Assembly (NCBI GenBank): GCA_963843685.1
Contig: CAWJLO010000010.1
Coordinates: 905,109-969,108 of the forward strand
Length of the DNA: 64,000 nucleotides
Direction of reading: 5' to 3'
From: DASQHL01 sp963843685
GTDB taxonomy: Bacteria; Chloroflexota; Dehalococcoidia; DSTF01; JACRBR01
Shown in pieces: positions 27,750 to 35,232 of this stretch (positions are counted from its first letter, which is position 1; every line of letters starts with the position of its first letter). The notes below the pieces were generated by a model. It worked only from the letters and a program-made list of their open reading frames with translations. It was not told the DNA's origin and ran no database searches. A program made the position numbers and the translations under genes.

Positions 27750-27771
27750 CCGGCGCACCGAACACCCGGGC

Positions 27772-27812
27772 GAAGAGAGGAGGCGACGCGAGATGCATCG
27801 CCTCCTCTCTTC
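27772..27812 (+). terminator. Strong hairpin, likely terminator of the desaturase gene
   Basis: A 15-bp perfect stem: 27772-27786 (GAAGAGAGGAGGCGA) pairs with 27798-27812 around an 11-base loop. It lies 22 bases after the stop and ends in CTTCC rather than a long T-run. Confidence 0.6.
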
Positions 27813-27874
27813 CCTGCATCGCCAATTGAGGCGCATGCCTCCCCGCCTCCGCATCATTCAACGGACATACGCAG

Positions 27875-27901
27875 ACCCTCTCCCCAATTGTGGGAGAGGG
27901 T
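27875..27901. repeat. Palindrome ACCCTCTCCC-loop-GGGAGAGGGT
   Basis: A 10-bp perfect inverted repeat around the loop CAATTGT, followed by a GC-rich stretch containing GGGAGAGGGCC. Palindromes of this sort are widespread dispersed intergenic elements in high-GC bacteria. It may be a bidirectional terminator or a REP-like element. Confidence 0.5.
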
Positions 27902-27944
27902 GGTCACCGCAGGCGGCCGGGAGAGGGCCGCGCGCAGCGCAACA

Positions 27945-28049
27945 GCGGAAGTGCAGAGGGCGCAGCGCCTCTGCCGGGGGCTTCGGGGGTGTCCCCCGAA
28001 GAATCATTCTGTTTAGGAGGGCGGAGCAGCCCGCCAGGGATGCGCAGCC
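27945..28049 (+). repeat. Two-hairpin repeat element, dispersed copy 1
   Basis: First hairpin GCAGAGG...CCTCTGC around GCGCAGCG, second hairpin TTCGGGGG-TGT-CCCCCGAA, then a short AT-rich spacer and the 3' module GGCGGAGCAGCCC...GGGATGCGCAGCC. It lies between the desaturase and cupin genes. It is related to the copies at 43061, 48021, 55697 and the array at 57137. Confidence 0.8.
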
Positions 28050-28135
28050 CTCCGTCGTCCCCTACGCGCCATCCATTTCGTCCGGGTAATCTGTGCGCAA
28101 CGCGACCGGACCGACATAGCCCAGAGGTAACCCCC

Positions 28136-28637
28136 ATGACCGACATCGCCCCCGGCACCGGCATCGCCGTCAGCCGCCGCCACCGCCGAGACCCTCACCC
28201 TCCCCATCGGCTCCATGAAGCTCTTCGCCGAAGGCACCGACACCAGCGGCCACTTCAGCGCCCTCCGCGCCACCCTGAACCCCGGTGTCGACGGCGCCCG
28301 CCCGCACCACCACTCGAAAGCTTCCGAGCTCTTCTTCGTCATCTCCGGCGCCGTCGACATCCTCGTCGGCGAAGCCGTCGTCACTGCCCGTGCCGGCGAC
28401 CTCGCCGTCGTCGCCCCAACGTCCATGCACGCCTTCGCCAACGCCAGCAAGACGGAACCCGCCGATATCCTCATCGTCTTCGGCCCCGGCATCGAACGCT
28501 TCGACTACTTCCGCATGCTCAAGAACGTCGTCGAGGGCAAGGCCCAGTACGCCGACGTCCTCGCCAGCCAGGAGCGCTTCGACAACTGGTTCGGCGACAG
28601 CCCCGCCTGGACCGCCCACAAGAGCGGCACGGGCTAG
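28136..28637 (+). CDS. Cupin domain protein, frameshift near the N-terminus
   Basis: An about 166-residue single-domain cupin. Motif 1 is PHHHSKASELFFVISG, giving the His-His-Glu metal ligands, and motif 2 is PTSMHAFAN with the last His. The well-supported part starts at MKLFAEGTD (28215), but a ribosome site and ATG at 28136 open MTDIAPGTGIAVS and the same family sequence ATAETLTLPIGS follows in the other frame, so one base is gained or lost near 28165-28180. Function unknown; many relatives are dioxygenases or sugar isomerases. An 84-bp copy of its 3' part occurs at 31328-31411. Confidence 0.72.
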
Positions 28638-28671
28638 GCCCGGCCGCCCCCCGCGGCGAACCCGCGTCCTG

Positions 28672-28803
28672 GTCCTGCCCTCACGCTCGTCAGGCGTCGG
28701 CAGGGCATCGACGTCTCCGTCGCCTCCGCTGCCCTCCGCGACGGCGGCCGCATCGCCTACCATCGCGGCAAGGTGACGGTGCTCGAACGCGCAGGGCTCG
28801 ACC
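28672..28803 (+). pseudogene. Remnant of a Crp/Fnr-type regulator C-terminus
   Basis: The translation VRRRQGIDVSVASAAL, then LRDGGRIAYHRGKVTVL and ERAGLD, matches the DNA-recognition helix and wing of Crp/Fnr-like regulators (usual form LGVRR...SVAAGALQ..GLIRYRRGRITILDREGLE). No N-terminal cyclic-nucleotide domain or start is present, and the preceding frame is out of register. It sits directly after the cupin stop. I infer a deletion remnant rather than a functional gene. Confidence 0.55.
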
Positions 28804-29111
28804 CGGACCGCGGGCGACGCCCGCGTTCCTGCCACGTTCCGGACAGCCCTAGACCGTCCACTGGCCGACGCTGCGTTTGTCACCTTGCGGACCGACGGGC
28901 CAGGGTGTATGGTCTGGAGGAAGACCAACGACCGCGTGCATCCTCGTACGGGTCTGACGTCGGACAGAAGCCCGCGCTGGTAGGGCATCTACCCCAAGAG
29001 GCGCCGCCTCCTTCTCGACTCTCAAGAAGCAAACTAGCCGACTTGGATCCGTCCACTTCTTGCCGTCTCCGGCTTCTGCCGGCGTGGCGGGTGCGTGCTA
29101 GAAAGTCAATC
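28804..29111. other. Leader region of the ECF sigma gene, no gene seen
   Basis: No convincing coding sequence. It contains a small inverted repeat (GGTAGGGCATCTACC at about 28979) and the start of an open frame that joins the sigma factor gene but lacks family content. Regulatory sites of the sigma factor would be expected here, but I could not identify them. Confidence 0.4.
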
Positions 29112-29723
29112 GTGACGACTGCGACCATCGAACGCGCATCACACCGCCCCACGCAGGACGGAGGCGGTTCACGTCCCGTTGTTCCTCACCGCCTGGATAC
29201 ATCCACGCTCGTCGAGGCGTACGATGCGCATCGTAGTGCCGCGTACAACCTCGCGTATCGGATCCTCGGTGACGGGCCGGCGGCGGAGGACGCCGTCCAG
29301 GACGCATATCTCAAGCTCTGGACCGGCACGGCCCAGTTCGATCCATCGCGTGGTTCGATGCGCGGGCTGCTGCTGACCATCGCGCGCCACACCTCCATCG
29401 ACGGCATACGGAGGCGGACGCGGCGTCTGCGGAGCGAGAGCACGTATTGCACCGACGCAACGTACGTGACTGACGGCCCCGAAGGTGCCACGGAGCGCGC
29501 GGACGACGCGCGGCATGTTAGAGACGCGCTTTGCGCGCTCCCGGGGGGACAGAAGCGCGTGATTGAGTTGGCGTACTTCTCCGGCCTGACCCGTCGCGAG
29601 ATCGCCGCCTCGGACGCCGTGTCGGTCGGCACCGTAAAGAGCCGCATGCGACTCGGGATGCGCAAGCTGGCCGTCGCGTTAGGTGCCCCGGCGACGCACT
29701 CAGAGTTCGATGGCCAGCGATGA
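29112..29723 (+). CDS. ECF-type RNA polymerase sigma factor
   Basis: 203 residues from a GTG. Region 2 is YNLAYRILGDGPAAEDAVQDAYLKLW followed by FDPSRGSMRGLLLTIARH, the usual -10 recognition module, and region 4 is IELAYFSGLTRREIAASD plus VSVGTVKSRMRLGMRKL, the -35 recognition helix-turn-helix. It resembles the RpoE/SigK group that pairs with anti-sigma factors. No anti-sigma domain follows; instead a 75-residue ORF starts inside the stop codon (ATGA). The gene therefore heads a chain of small unknown ORFs. The open frame continues upstream to 28773 but without sigma-like sequence. Confidence 0.85.
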   Translation: MTTATIERASHRPTQDGGGSRPVVPHRLDTSTLVEAYDAHRSAAYNLAYRILGDGPAAEDAVQDAYLKLWTGTAQFDPSRGSMRGLLLTIARHTSIDGIRRRTRRLRSESTYCTDATYVTDGPEGATERADDARHVRDALCALPGGQKRVIELAYFSGLTRREIAASDAVSVGTVKSRMRLGMRKLAVALGAPATHSEFDGQR

Positions 29724-29947
29724 ACCCTCTCAACTCGATGCACGTCCCCGCCCTGCCGCGTGACCGCGCCGCCCCTTTTATGACGCAGGCGAATCATCTC
29801 CGAGACGTGAGCGTCGCGCCCGCGATTGAGCAAACAAACGCGTGGCCGGTCCGGCTTTGCCCCTCGTTCGTGCGGATTACCCGCAAGCCAACGGCAGAAC
29901 TCCGCCGCGAGGGCAGATCGGTAACAGTAATGGTGGCGCGACGATGA
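29720..29947 (+). CDS. Small unknown protein coupled to the ECF sigma gene, 75 aa
   Basis: I do not recognise this 75-residue product. It begins MNPLNSMHVPALPRD and ends with the basic SFVRITRKPTAELRREGRSV region, and has no membrane helix or zinc site. Two features support it: its ATG overlaps the sigma stop (ATGA) and its own TGA overlaps the ATG of the next small ORF. Such double coupling is unlikely by chance, and a role in controlling the sigma factor is possible. Nothing in the sequence proves an anti-sigma function. Confidence 0.4.
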   Translation: MNPLNSMHVPALPRDRAAPFMTQANHLRDVSVAPAIEQTNAWPVRLCPSFVRITRKPTAELRREGRSVTVMVARR

Positions 29948-30138
29948 TGCCCGTGGCCCGCCCGCTTCCGCCGCCTCTGAAAATCCGAACCGACGTGTTC
30001 AAAGCCAGGTCAACGTCGCTTGGCGCATGGCGCGCATCCAGCGCGGCGCGTGCGGCCACCTGGGTGCCGCGGGACAAGGCGCTTCATGCATTCGTCCTCG
30101 GCATAACGGCGATCGCGGCCATGGCGACCGCTCGCTAG
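29944..30138 (+). CDS. Small unknown protein, 64 aa, coupled
   Basis: An unrecognised ORF of 64 residues starting MMPVARPLPPPLK and ending HAFVLGITAIAAMATAR, where the last 15 residues are hydrophobic and could touch or enter the membrane. It starts within the stop of the 75-residue ORF (ATGA). Fourteen bases separate its stop from the GTG of the zinc-ribbon ORF. It is supported by position and coupling rather than by homology. Confidence 0.35.
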   Translation: MMPVARPLPPPLKIRTDVFKARSTSLGAWRASSAARAATWVPRDKALHAFVLGITAIAAMATAR

Positions 30139-30152
30139 AAAGGGATCCGGAC

Positions 30153-30293
30153 GTGTTGCTGTTAAAAGACTGCCCGCGTTGCAGGGGCGACCTGCTTGTT
30201 CGCACCTTCGAGGGGGAGCAGGCCGCCACCTGCCTCCAGTGCGGGTTCACGCGGATCCTGAGTGATGCGCGAGCGCCAGCGCAAAGTAGGTGA
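30153..30293 (+). CDS. Small zinc-ribbon protein, 46 aa
   Basis: A 46-residue protein from a GTG, with a GAAAGGGA ribosome site about eight bases upstream. Two CxxC knuckles, CPRC and CLQC, are 18 residues apart, the classic pattern of a zinc ribbon, in the frame KDCPRCRGDLLVRTFEGEQ. It is too small for an enzyme and would be a structural or nucleic-acid-binding domain. It follows the sigma factor chain and may be transcribed with it. Confidence 0.6.
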   Translation: MLLLKDCPRCRGDLLVRTFEGEQAATCLQCGFTRILSDARAPAQSR

Positions 30294-30532
30294 GAGATCA
30301 AAGCGAGGCACCTGCGATAGGAGCGCCCGGTGAGCATGCCTTCGTCCTTTGCGTCAGGGCCGCGGTCCCTCGCGGTCACGCAACACCCCACCCTGAGCTG
30401 TGACCGCACTGCGGCTCTGACGCAAGGGACGGAAGGTCGGAAAGATTGGCTGCTGGGCCATACGGTCCGCGACGTCGATGTACGCAGTCGTGGCCATGAG
30501 AGCCCAGGGAAGTCGGCGTAGAGGAGGCGACT
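30294..30532. other. Gap between the zinc ribbon and PRC-barrel genes
   Basis: It holds a 63-residue open frame (30330-30521, GTG start with GGAG ahead) of unknown kind. I list it only as a possible member of the sigma-factor chain. Nothing else was identified. Confidence 0.3.
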
Positions 30533-31291
30533 GTGCTGCGAAGAGCCAGAGATCTCGAGCGGTTCAAGGTGCGCGCCACTGACGGAGAGATCGGCGACGT
30601 CGACGAGTTCTTCTTCGACGACGAGACGTGGACCTTACGATATCTCGTCGTCGAGACGGGAAGCTGGCTCAATAAGAGAAGGGTACTGATCGCGCCGGAA
30701 GCGTTCGGCTCGCCCGACTGGCCGGTCCGCGAACTCCCCGTCGCCCTCACGCGGGAACAGGTCAAGGACAGCCCGCCCATCGATACCGACAAGCCCGTGT
30801 GGCGCCAGCACGAGATCTCTTATCGAAACCATTTCGGCTGGCCTCTGTACTGGACACCCGCGCCAGGATTTGCTCCATCGACCGTTATCGTGACCGCACA
30901 GTTCCGGCAGCAGCAACAGGAATCCGAGCCAGACACAGCCGTGGAGGACGGAGATCCGCACCTCCGGAGCTCGCGCGCCGTCACGGGCTATCACGTCGAG
31001 GCGCGGGACGGGGCGGTGGGCCACGTCGAGGACTTCCTCATCGACGACGAGACCTGGGCGATCCGCTACATCATCATCGACACGCACAACTGGCTGCCAG
31101 GCAAACACGTGCTGATGGGTCCGGAGTGGGTTCAACAGATCGACTGGGCCGCGGCGAAGCTGCGCGTCGCCGTTGAGCGCGACCAGATAAAGCGCGCGCC
31201 GGAATTTGACGGCTCAGCGCCCGTCGGTCGCGACTACGAAGAGGCGCTGCACGCGCACTACGGCAGAGAGCCGTACTGGACGTCGCCGTGA
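30533..31291 (+). CDS. Two-domain PRC-barrel protein
   Basis: 252 residues from a GTG, with a GAGGAGG ribosome site. Two homologous PRC-barrel domains are visible: FKVRATDGEIGDVDEFFFDD followed by ETWTLRYLVVETGSWL in the first half, and YHVEARDGAVGHVEDFLIDD followed by ETWAIRYIIIDTHNWL in the second. A variable linker joins them. The PRC-barrel is a small beta-barrel found in photosynthetic reaction-centre H subunits and in RimM; stand-alone pairs are common in stress-related operons. The gene lies downstream of the ECF sigma chain and could be one of its targets, by inference. Confidence 0.8.
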   Translation: MLRRARDLERFKVRATDGEIGDVDEFFFDDETWTLRYLVVETGSWLNKRRVLIAPEAFGSPDWPVRELPVALTREQVKDSPPIDTDKPVWRQHEISYRNHFGWPLYWTPAPGFAPSTVIVTAQFRQQQQESEPDTAVEDGDPHLRSSRAVTGYHVEARDGAVGHVEDFLIDDETWAIRYIIIDTHNWLPGKHVLMGPEWVQQIDWAAAKLRVAVERDQIKRAPEFDGSAPVGRDYEEALHAHYGREPYWTSP

Positions 31292-31745
31292 CGCGTCTGA
31301 CTGACAGCAGTGGTCGCACTTGAAACTGGCATCGACCGCTAAGACTACTTCGGCCTGCTCAAGAACGTCGTCGAGGGCAAAGCGCGGCACGCCGAGGTTC
31401 TCGCCAGCCAGGCATGGCGCACCCTCTTCAATCGTCCGGTGCGTAGCCTCAGCTTCTTCAACAATCGCGCCCTGTGTGACAAACGGCCCTTGGTACCGCT
31501 ACCTCGAGCGGACAACGATATGAGCAGGGAACCCAGATCGCCGCTGGATGGTTCGAGCCGACGGAGGTATCCGTCATGCGTGGTGTGCCATCAGCCGTCC
31601 CGACTCAGGAGAGCAGACCTTCCGGCCCTCTCTCCGCTCTGGCGCGCTTCCCACATTGCCCGACGGAGCAGGTCTTTGACGAGCGCGGCTGCCTGCTCGC
31701 CGACGTGAGGCTCCTTCCTGGCGGAACGGAGCGTACGACTGGGAG
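31292..31745. other. Remnant-containing region, no intact gene
   Basis: Contains the cupin remnant at 31328-31411 and then short unconvincing frames. The sequence has lost the strong codon bias of its neighbours. This stretch looks like decayed or transferred DNA. Confidence 0.45.
31328..31411 (+). pseudogene. 84-bp duplicate of the cupin 3' region
   Basis: Base-by-base comparison with 28488-28571 gives about 73 of 84 matches. It encodes DYFGLLKNVVEGKA, as in the cupin at 28136, but a TAA replaces the Phe codon before it. No upstream cupin sequence accompanies it, so it is a fragment of an older copy. Confidence 0.8.
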
Positions 31746-31997
31746 ATGGAGCCGTTGAGCGCGGCGCCCCTCCTCGACTACTTCTTCGGTCGTAGCGGCA
31801 GGTTCGTCCGCCTCGGCGCGACGGATGCCGCCCCCGGTGCCTGGCTGGTGACCGCGTGGAGAGGAGGCCGGCGGATCTGGTGGCTGAAGCTCGTCCCGCC
31901 GCCGGATGGCGCTCCCGAAGCTACGCGAGATCCCGCCGTGGAAAGCGTGTCGCGCGGCAGCCGCGCCGATCTGCGGAGCGCGGCGCCGGCAACCTGA
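31746..31997 (+). CDS. Possible small protein of unknown function, 83 aa
   Basis: An open frame with moderate codon bias and a plausible core, LLDYFFGRSGRFVRLG and WLVTAWRGGRRIWWLKLV, but no family I know. It lies in the decayed patch between the PRC-barrel gene and the Grx-TrxR gene. It may be real or accidental. Confidence 0.3.
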   Translation: MEPLSAAPLLDYFFGRSGRFVRLGATDAAPGAWLVTAWRGGRRIWWLKLVPPPDGAPEATRDPAVESVSRGSRADLRSAAPAT

Positions 31998-32104
31998 TGC
32001 ACAGCGCCGGTGGGGCGCAGGAGCGTGTGTAATGGCTGCGGATGTGCGGGTCTGGCTGCGTCGCCCCGCCAACGGAAGCGCCGGCGACATCCATACCCCA
32101 GGAG

Positions 32105-32515
32105 ATGGTGATTGTCCGCGACGGTGCGCGCCTCGCCGTGCTGCGCGACGACGAGCCTCTCGGTAGCACGCTGATTCGTCTCTCCAGGTTGTCAGAGCAG
32201 GAGTTGTGCTGGGCCGTCGTCGCTCTCGATGCGTCGGTGATCCGCGAGCATCCCTTCGTCCGCGACATCATTCTCGCGTTCATCGAGGATCGCGTGGCCG
32301 CACGCGAAGGTGCGTGTCGGGACACAGGCCTGTCGACAGCGTCCGCTGAACTAGACGAGGACGAACGTCGCGGCCGCGAAGAAGACCGCTACCACGTTCC
32401 GCGAGGCCCGGTCACGCGCGCTTGCTCGCCAGCCGCGGCAACGACCCTGCTCCCGGGATCGGCTCCGTCCGGTGATCGGCGGATCAAGTCTGCTGCGCCA
32501 CCGTCAACCAGCTAG
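32105..32515 (+). CDS. Possible hypothetical protein, 136 aa
   Basis: The first 75 residues (MVIVRDGARLAVLRDDEPLG to FIEDRVAAREG) look like an ordinary alpha/beta protein with good codon bias; the last 60 become low in structure. I do not recognise it. Support is limited to open-frame length and codon use. Confidence 0.3.
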   Translation: MVIVRDGARLAVLRDDEPLGSTLIRLSRLSEQELCWAVVALDASVIREHPFVRDIILAFIEDRVAAREGACRDTGLSTASAELDEDERRGREEDRYHVPRGPVTRACSPAAATTLLPGSAPSGDRRIKSAAPPSTS

Positions 32516-32598
32516 CTAGCGCCTCGCGCCCCCCTCCAACACCGCCACGCCCTCGCCGGCCTTCAACGCGTATGGCCTGATCGCTTCGTCAGCCATCG
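32516..32598 (-). CDS. 26-residue ORF, possibly a truncated cupin N-terminus
   Basis: GAAAGGAG precedes the ATG at 32598, and the peptide MADEAIRPYALKAGEGVAVL resembles the N-terminus of some cupin proteins (usually followed by a full barrel). A stop comes after GGARR. It is either a true microprotein or the 5' stub of a deleted cupin gene, the third gene remnant in this patch. Confidence 0.4.
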
Positions 32599-32747
32599 CT
32601 CGCTCCTTTCTCCACCCAACATGTGCCGAGATCCCCAATTCGAGTCTCTGGCGGCCTCCCCGCCGTCTGCGTATCCTCGCCGCATGCCCGGCCTCAGCCC
32701 CTGACGACCGACGACCGACGACCAGCACCAGGAGGAGGGATCCGCCC

Positions 32748-33968
32748 ATGACCATCAAACTCTACGGCACCAACTGGTGCAGCGACTGCAAGCGCACCAA
32801 GCAGTTCTTCGGCGAGCAGCGCGTCCACTACGACTTCGTCGACATCGATGGCAACTCCGAAGGGCTCGCCACCGTCGAGCGCGCCAACAACGGCAAGCAC
32901 ATCATCCCCGTCCTCGTCTTTGATGACGGCAGCACGCTCATCGAGCCGACCAACGCCCAGCTCGCCGAAAAGCTCGGACTGCAGACCATGGCGGAGCGCA
33001 GCTTCTACGACCTGATCGTCGTCGGCAGCGGCCCCGCCGGCCTCACCGCCGCGCTTTACGCCGCCCGCGAGGGCATCGACACGCTCGTCATCGAGCGCGG
33101 CGGCATCGGCGGCCAGGCCGGCGTCACCGAGCGCCTCGATAACTTCCCCGGATTCCCGGAAGGCGTCACCGGCGCCGACTTCGCCGACCGCCTCCGCCGC
33201 CAGGCAGAGCGCTTCGGCGTCGAGATCCTCTCCGCGCAGGAAGTCACCGGCATCACCACCGACGGCGACTACCGCTGCGTCCGCACCGCCGATGGCGCCG
33301 AGTACCGCGCCTGGGCCGTGCTCCTCGCGCTGGGCTCCACGTACCGCCGCCTCGGCGTCCCCGGCGAGGACGACTTCATCGGCGCCGGCGTCCACTTCTG
33401 CGCCACCTGCGACGGCGCCTTCTACCGCGACAAGGACGTCCTCGTCGTCGGCGGCGGCAACTCCGCCGGCGAAGAGTCCATCTTCCTCACCAAGTTCGCC
33501 CGCCACGTCACCATCGCCACCCGCGACACGAAGCTCAGCGCAAGCCGCGTCGTCGTCGAGAAGGTCGAGGAGCACCCGCGCATCGACGTCATCACCGGCG
33601 TCACGCCCGCCGAATTCCGCGGCGACGGCAAGCTCGAGACCGTCGTGCTGAAGGAGATCGCCACCGGCGCCACCCGCGAGGTAACGCCCGCCGGCGTCTT
33701 CGTCTTCATCGGCCTCACGCCCAACACCGCCATCGTCAAGGACGACGTCGCCCTCGACGCCTACGGCTTCATCGAGACCGACGGCACGCTCACGACGAAC
33801 ATCCCCGGCGTCTTCGCCGCCGGCGATTGCCGCGCCGGCAGCACCAAGCAGGCCGCTTCCGCCGCCGGCGAGGGCGCCGCCGTCGCGCTCGCCATCCGCC
33901 GCTACCTCCAGCCGCTCACCAGCGGCATGCCCGACCACGGGATGATGATGGAGGAAGCCAGCGCCTGA
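32748..33968 (+). CDS. Glutaredoxin-thioredoxin reductase fusion
   Basis: 406 residues. Residues 1-80 are a glutaredoxin/NrdH-like domain with the active site WCSDC (Cys11 and Cys14) and the cis-Pro loop IIPVLVFDDG. The rest is a thioredoxin reductase: GSGPAG FAD-binding motif near 92-97, redox pair CATC near 218-221, the GGGNSAGEE NADPH motif and a C-terminal FAAGDCR FAD motif. The natural fusion would let NADPH-reduced FAD feed the attached glutaredoxin directly. It could support a thiol peroxidase or ribonucleotide reductase. The ATG follows GGAGGGA. Confidence 0.88.
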   Translation: MTIKLYGTNWCSDCKRTKQFFGEQRVHYDFVDIDGNSEGLATVERANNGKHIIPVLVFDDGSTLIEPTNAQLAEKLGLQTMAERSFYDLIVVGSGPAGLTAALYAAREGIDTLVIERGGIGGQAGVTERLDNFPGFPEGVTGADFADRLRRQAERFGVEILSAQEVTGITTDGDYRCVRTADGAEYRAWAVLLALGSTYRRLGVPGEDDFIGAGVHFCATCDGAFYRDKDVLVVGGGNSAGEESIFLTKFARHVTIATRDTKLSASRVVVEKVEEHPRIDVITGVTPAEFRGDGKLETVVLKEIATGATREVTPAGVFVFIGLTPNTAIVKDDVALDAYGFIETDGTLTTNIPGVFAAGDCRAGSTKQAASAAGEGAAVALAIRRYLQPLTSGMPDHGMMMEEASA

Positions 33969-34025
33969 CGAGTTTCATTTCGGCCCGTTGACAGGACGCC
34001 ACCGCCGCCGTACACTCGGGCCAAT

Positions 34026-34047
34026 ATGTAAGCATTCGGTTACACAT
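34026..34047 (+). promoter_or_regulatory. Candidate ArsR operator upstream of the AHSA1/ArsR pair
   Basis: ATGTAA (34026-34031) and GGTTACACAT (34038-34047) form an imperfect inverted repeat just before the GGAGG ribosome site. ArsR-family repressors commonly bind such repeats in front of their own operons, and the ArsR gene is second in this one. Confidence 0.5.
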
Positions 34048-34058
34048 TGGAGGCAGCG

Positions 34059-34547
34059 ATGCTCGGCACGGACAGCTTCCTCGTCGTCAGGCGTTCGATC
34101 CTCATCAAGGCGCCGCCGGAGCGCGTCTGGCGCGAGTTCGAGACCTTCGACCGCATGAACGCCTGGTGGGGCGTGCTCGTCGGCGAACCGGAGGCCGGCA
34201 AGCAGAACGGCCAGCGCCTCGTCACCTACGAACCGCGCGTCGGCGGCCGCATCGAGATGGAGGTGAGCTTCGACGGCACACCGGCGCGCTACGGCGGCCC
34301 CATCATCACCTTCGACGCGGCCCGCGAGCTCACCTTCGAGAGCGACTGGATGCCGAACATGGGCTGGCGCCACCCGACGCGGCTCACGCTGCGCCTCACC
34401 CCCGCCCTCGGCGGCACCGTCGTCGAGATCCTCCACTACGCCTTCGAGGGCGCCGTCGACGATCCGGGCGAAGAGCACAGCGGCTACGAAGGCGGCTGGG
34501 GCATGACCCAGCTCAACGCGCTCCGGCAACTCGTGCAGTCCGCATGA
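34059..34547 (+). CDS. SRPBCC/AHSA1 family protein
   Basis: 162 residues. SFLVVRRSILIKAPPERVWREF begins the START-like fold and RLTLRLTPALGGTVVEILHYAFEG is the typical late strand pair. AHSA1 domains bind hydrophobic ligands or assist Hsp90 in eukaryotes; bacterial members are often paired with ArsR repressors as here. The ATG at 34059 with GGAGG ahead is preferred to the TTG at 34047. The next gene starts inside its stop (ATGA). Confidence 0.8.
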   Translation: MLGTDSFLVVRRSILIKAPPERVWREFETFDRMNAWWGVLVGEPEAGKQNGQRLVTYEPRVGGRIEMEVSFDGTPARYGGPIITFDAARELTFESDWMPNMGWRHPTRLTLRLTPALGGTVVEILHYAFEGAVDDPGEEHSGYEGGWGMTQLNALRQLVQSA

Positions 34548-34936
34548 CCGCGACGTCGCCGCGTCACAGACCCGGGCGGCAGGCGGCCCACGGCCGGCCG
34601 CAACTCCGCATCAAGGCGCCCGACCCGTTCGAGGCAATCGCCGACCCCACCCGGCGCGCCATTTTGGCGATGCTGGGTAAACACCGAAGGATGACGGCCG
34701 GCGCTATCGCAGCGGCGTTCCCGCGCGTCACACGCCCCGCCATCTCCCGCCACCTGCGCATCCTCCGAGAGTCGGGCCTCGTCACGGCCACCAGCTCCGG
34801 CCGCGAGCGCCACTACAGCCTCGAGGCACGCGCCCTCCACGAGCTCCACCGCAGCTGGTTCGACCAGTTCGTCCCCCTTTGGGACGACGCGCTCGCCAAG
34901 TTGAAGAGCCGCGCCGAGACCGTTGACGGCGTCTAG
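34544..34936 (+). CDS. ArsR-family winged-helix repressor
   Basis: 130 residues. PDPFEAIADPTRRAILAML and RMTAGAIAAAF, then RPAISRHLRILRESGLV make the winged helix-turn-helix with the recognition helix. No metal-binding CxC motif is seen, so it is probably of the SdpR/AHSA1-linked class that responds to a non-metal signal. It is translationally coupled to the SRPBCC gene (ATGA). The inverted repeat at 34026 is a likely operator, implying autorepression. Confidence 0.82.
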   Translation: MTATSPRHRPGRQAAHGRPQLRIKAPDPFEAIADPTRRAILAMLGKHRRMTAGAIAAAFPRVTRPAISRHLRILRESGLVTATSSGRERHYSLEARALHELHRSWFDQFVPLWDDALAKLKSRAETVDGV

Positions 34937-34992
34937 GCACACGGCCACCGATGACCGACGACTCACGACCGATGATCTCCCCGGACAAGGCG

Positions 34993-35020
34993 AAAGCCCC
35001 GCGCGTTAGCGTGGGGCTTT
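34993..35020 (-). terminator. Bidirectional terminator at the end of the rRNA operon
   Basis: AAAGCCCCGCGC (34993-35004) pairs with GCGTGGGGCTTT (35009-35020) around GTTA, with A/T-rich ends on both sides, eight bases beyond the 5S 3' end. It can serve the ArsR operon on the + strand and the rRNA operon on the - strand. Confidence 0.75.
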
Positions 35021-35027
35021 CATATAC

Positions 35028-35147
35028 ACCCTGGCACTGGCCTATTTTCCACAGAGGATTGCTCCCCCAGTATCGTCGGCGCTGAGGCGTTTCACTTCCG
35101 TGTTCGGGATGGGAACGGGTGGGTCCACCTCGCTCTGAGCACCAGAG
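35028..35147 (-). rRNA. rrf: 5S ribosomal RNA
   Basis: About 120 bases with the conserved CCCATCCCGAACACGGAAG loop B/C region and complementary ends (CTCTGGTGCT with the distal arm). It is last in the operon, after the initiator tRNA. Ends are estimated to a few bases. Confidence 0.9.
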
Positions 35148-35157
35148 AATATTCAGT

Positions 35158-35232
35158 TGGTAGCGGGGGAAGGATTCGAACCTCCGACCTTCGGGTTATG
35201 AGCCCGACGAGCTGCCACTGCTCCACCCCGCG
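35158..35232 (-). tRNA. Initiator tRNA-fMet (CAT), CCA encoded
   Basis: Cloverleaf with anticodon CAT in CTCATAA. The anticodon stem has three consecutive G-C pairs (GGG/CCC) and position 1 is C opposite U72, unpaired, both marks of bacterial initiator tRNA. The TTCGAATCC T-loop and 3' CCA are encoded. It lies between 23S and 5S inside the rRNA operon. Confidence 0.88.

Noticed and set aside
32694..33938. A 414-residue open frame opposite the Grx-TrxR gene
   Set aside because: Same mirror effect; the + strand gene has all catalytic motifs.
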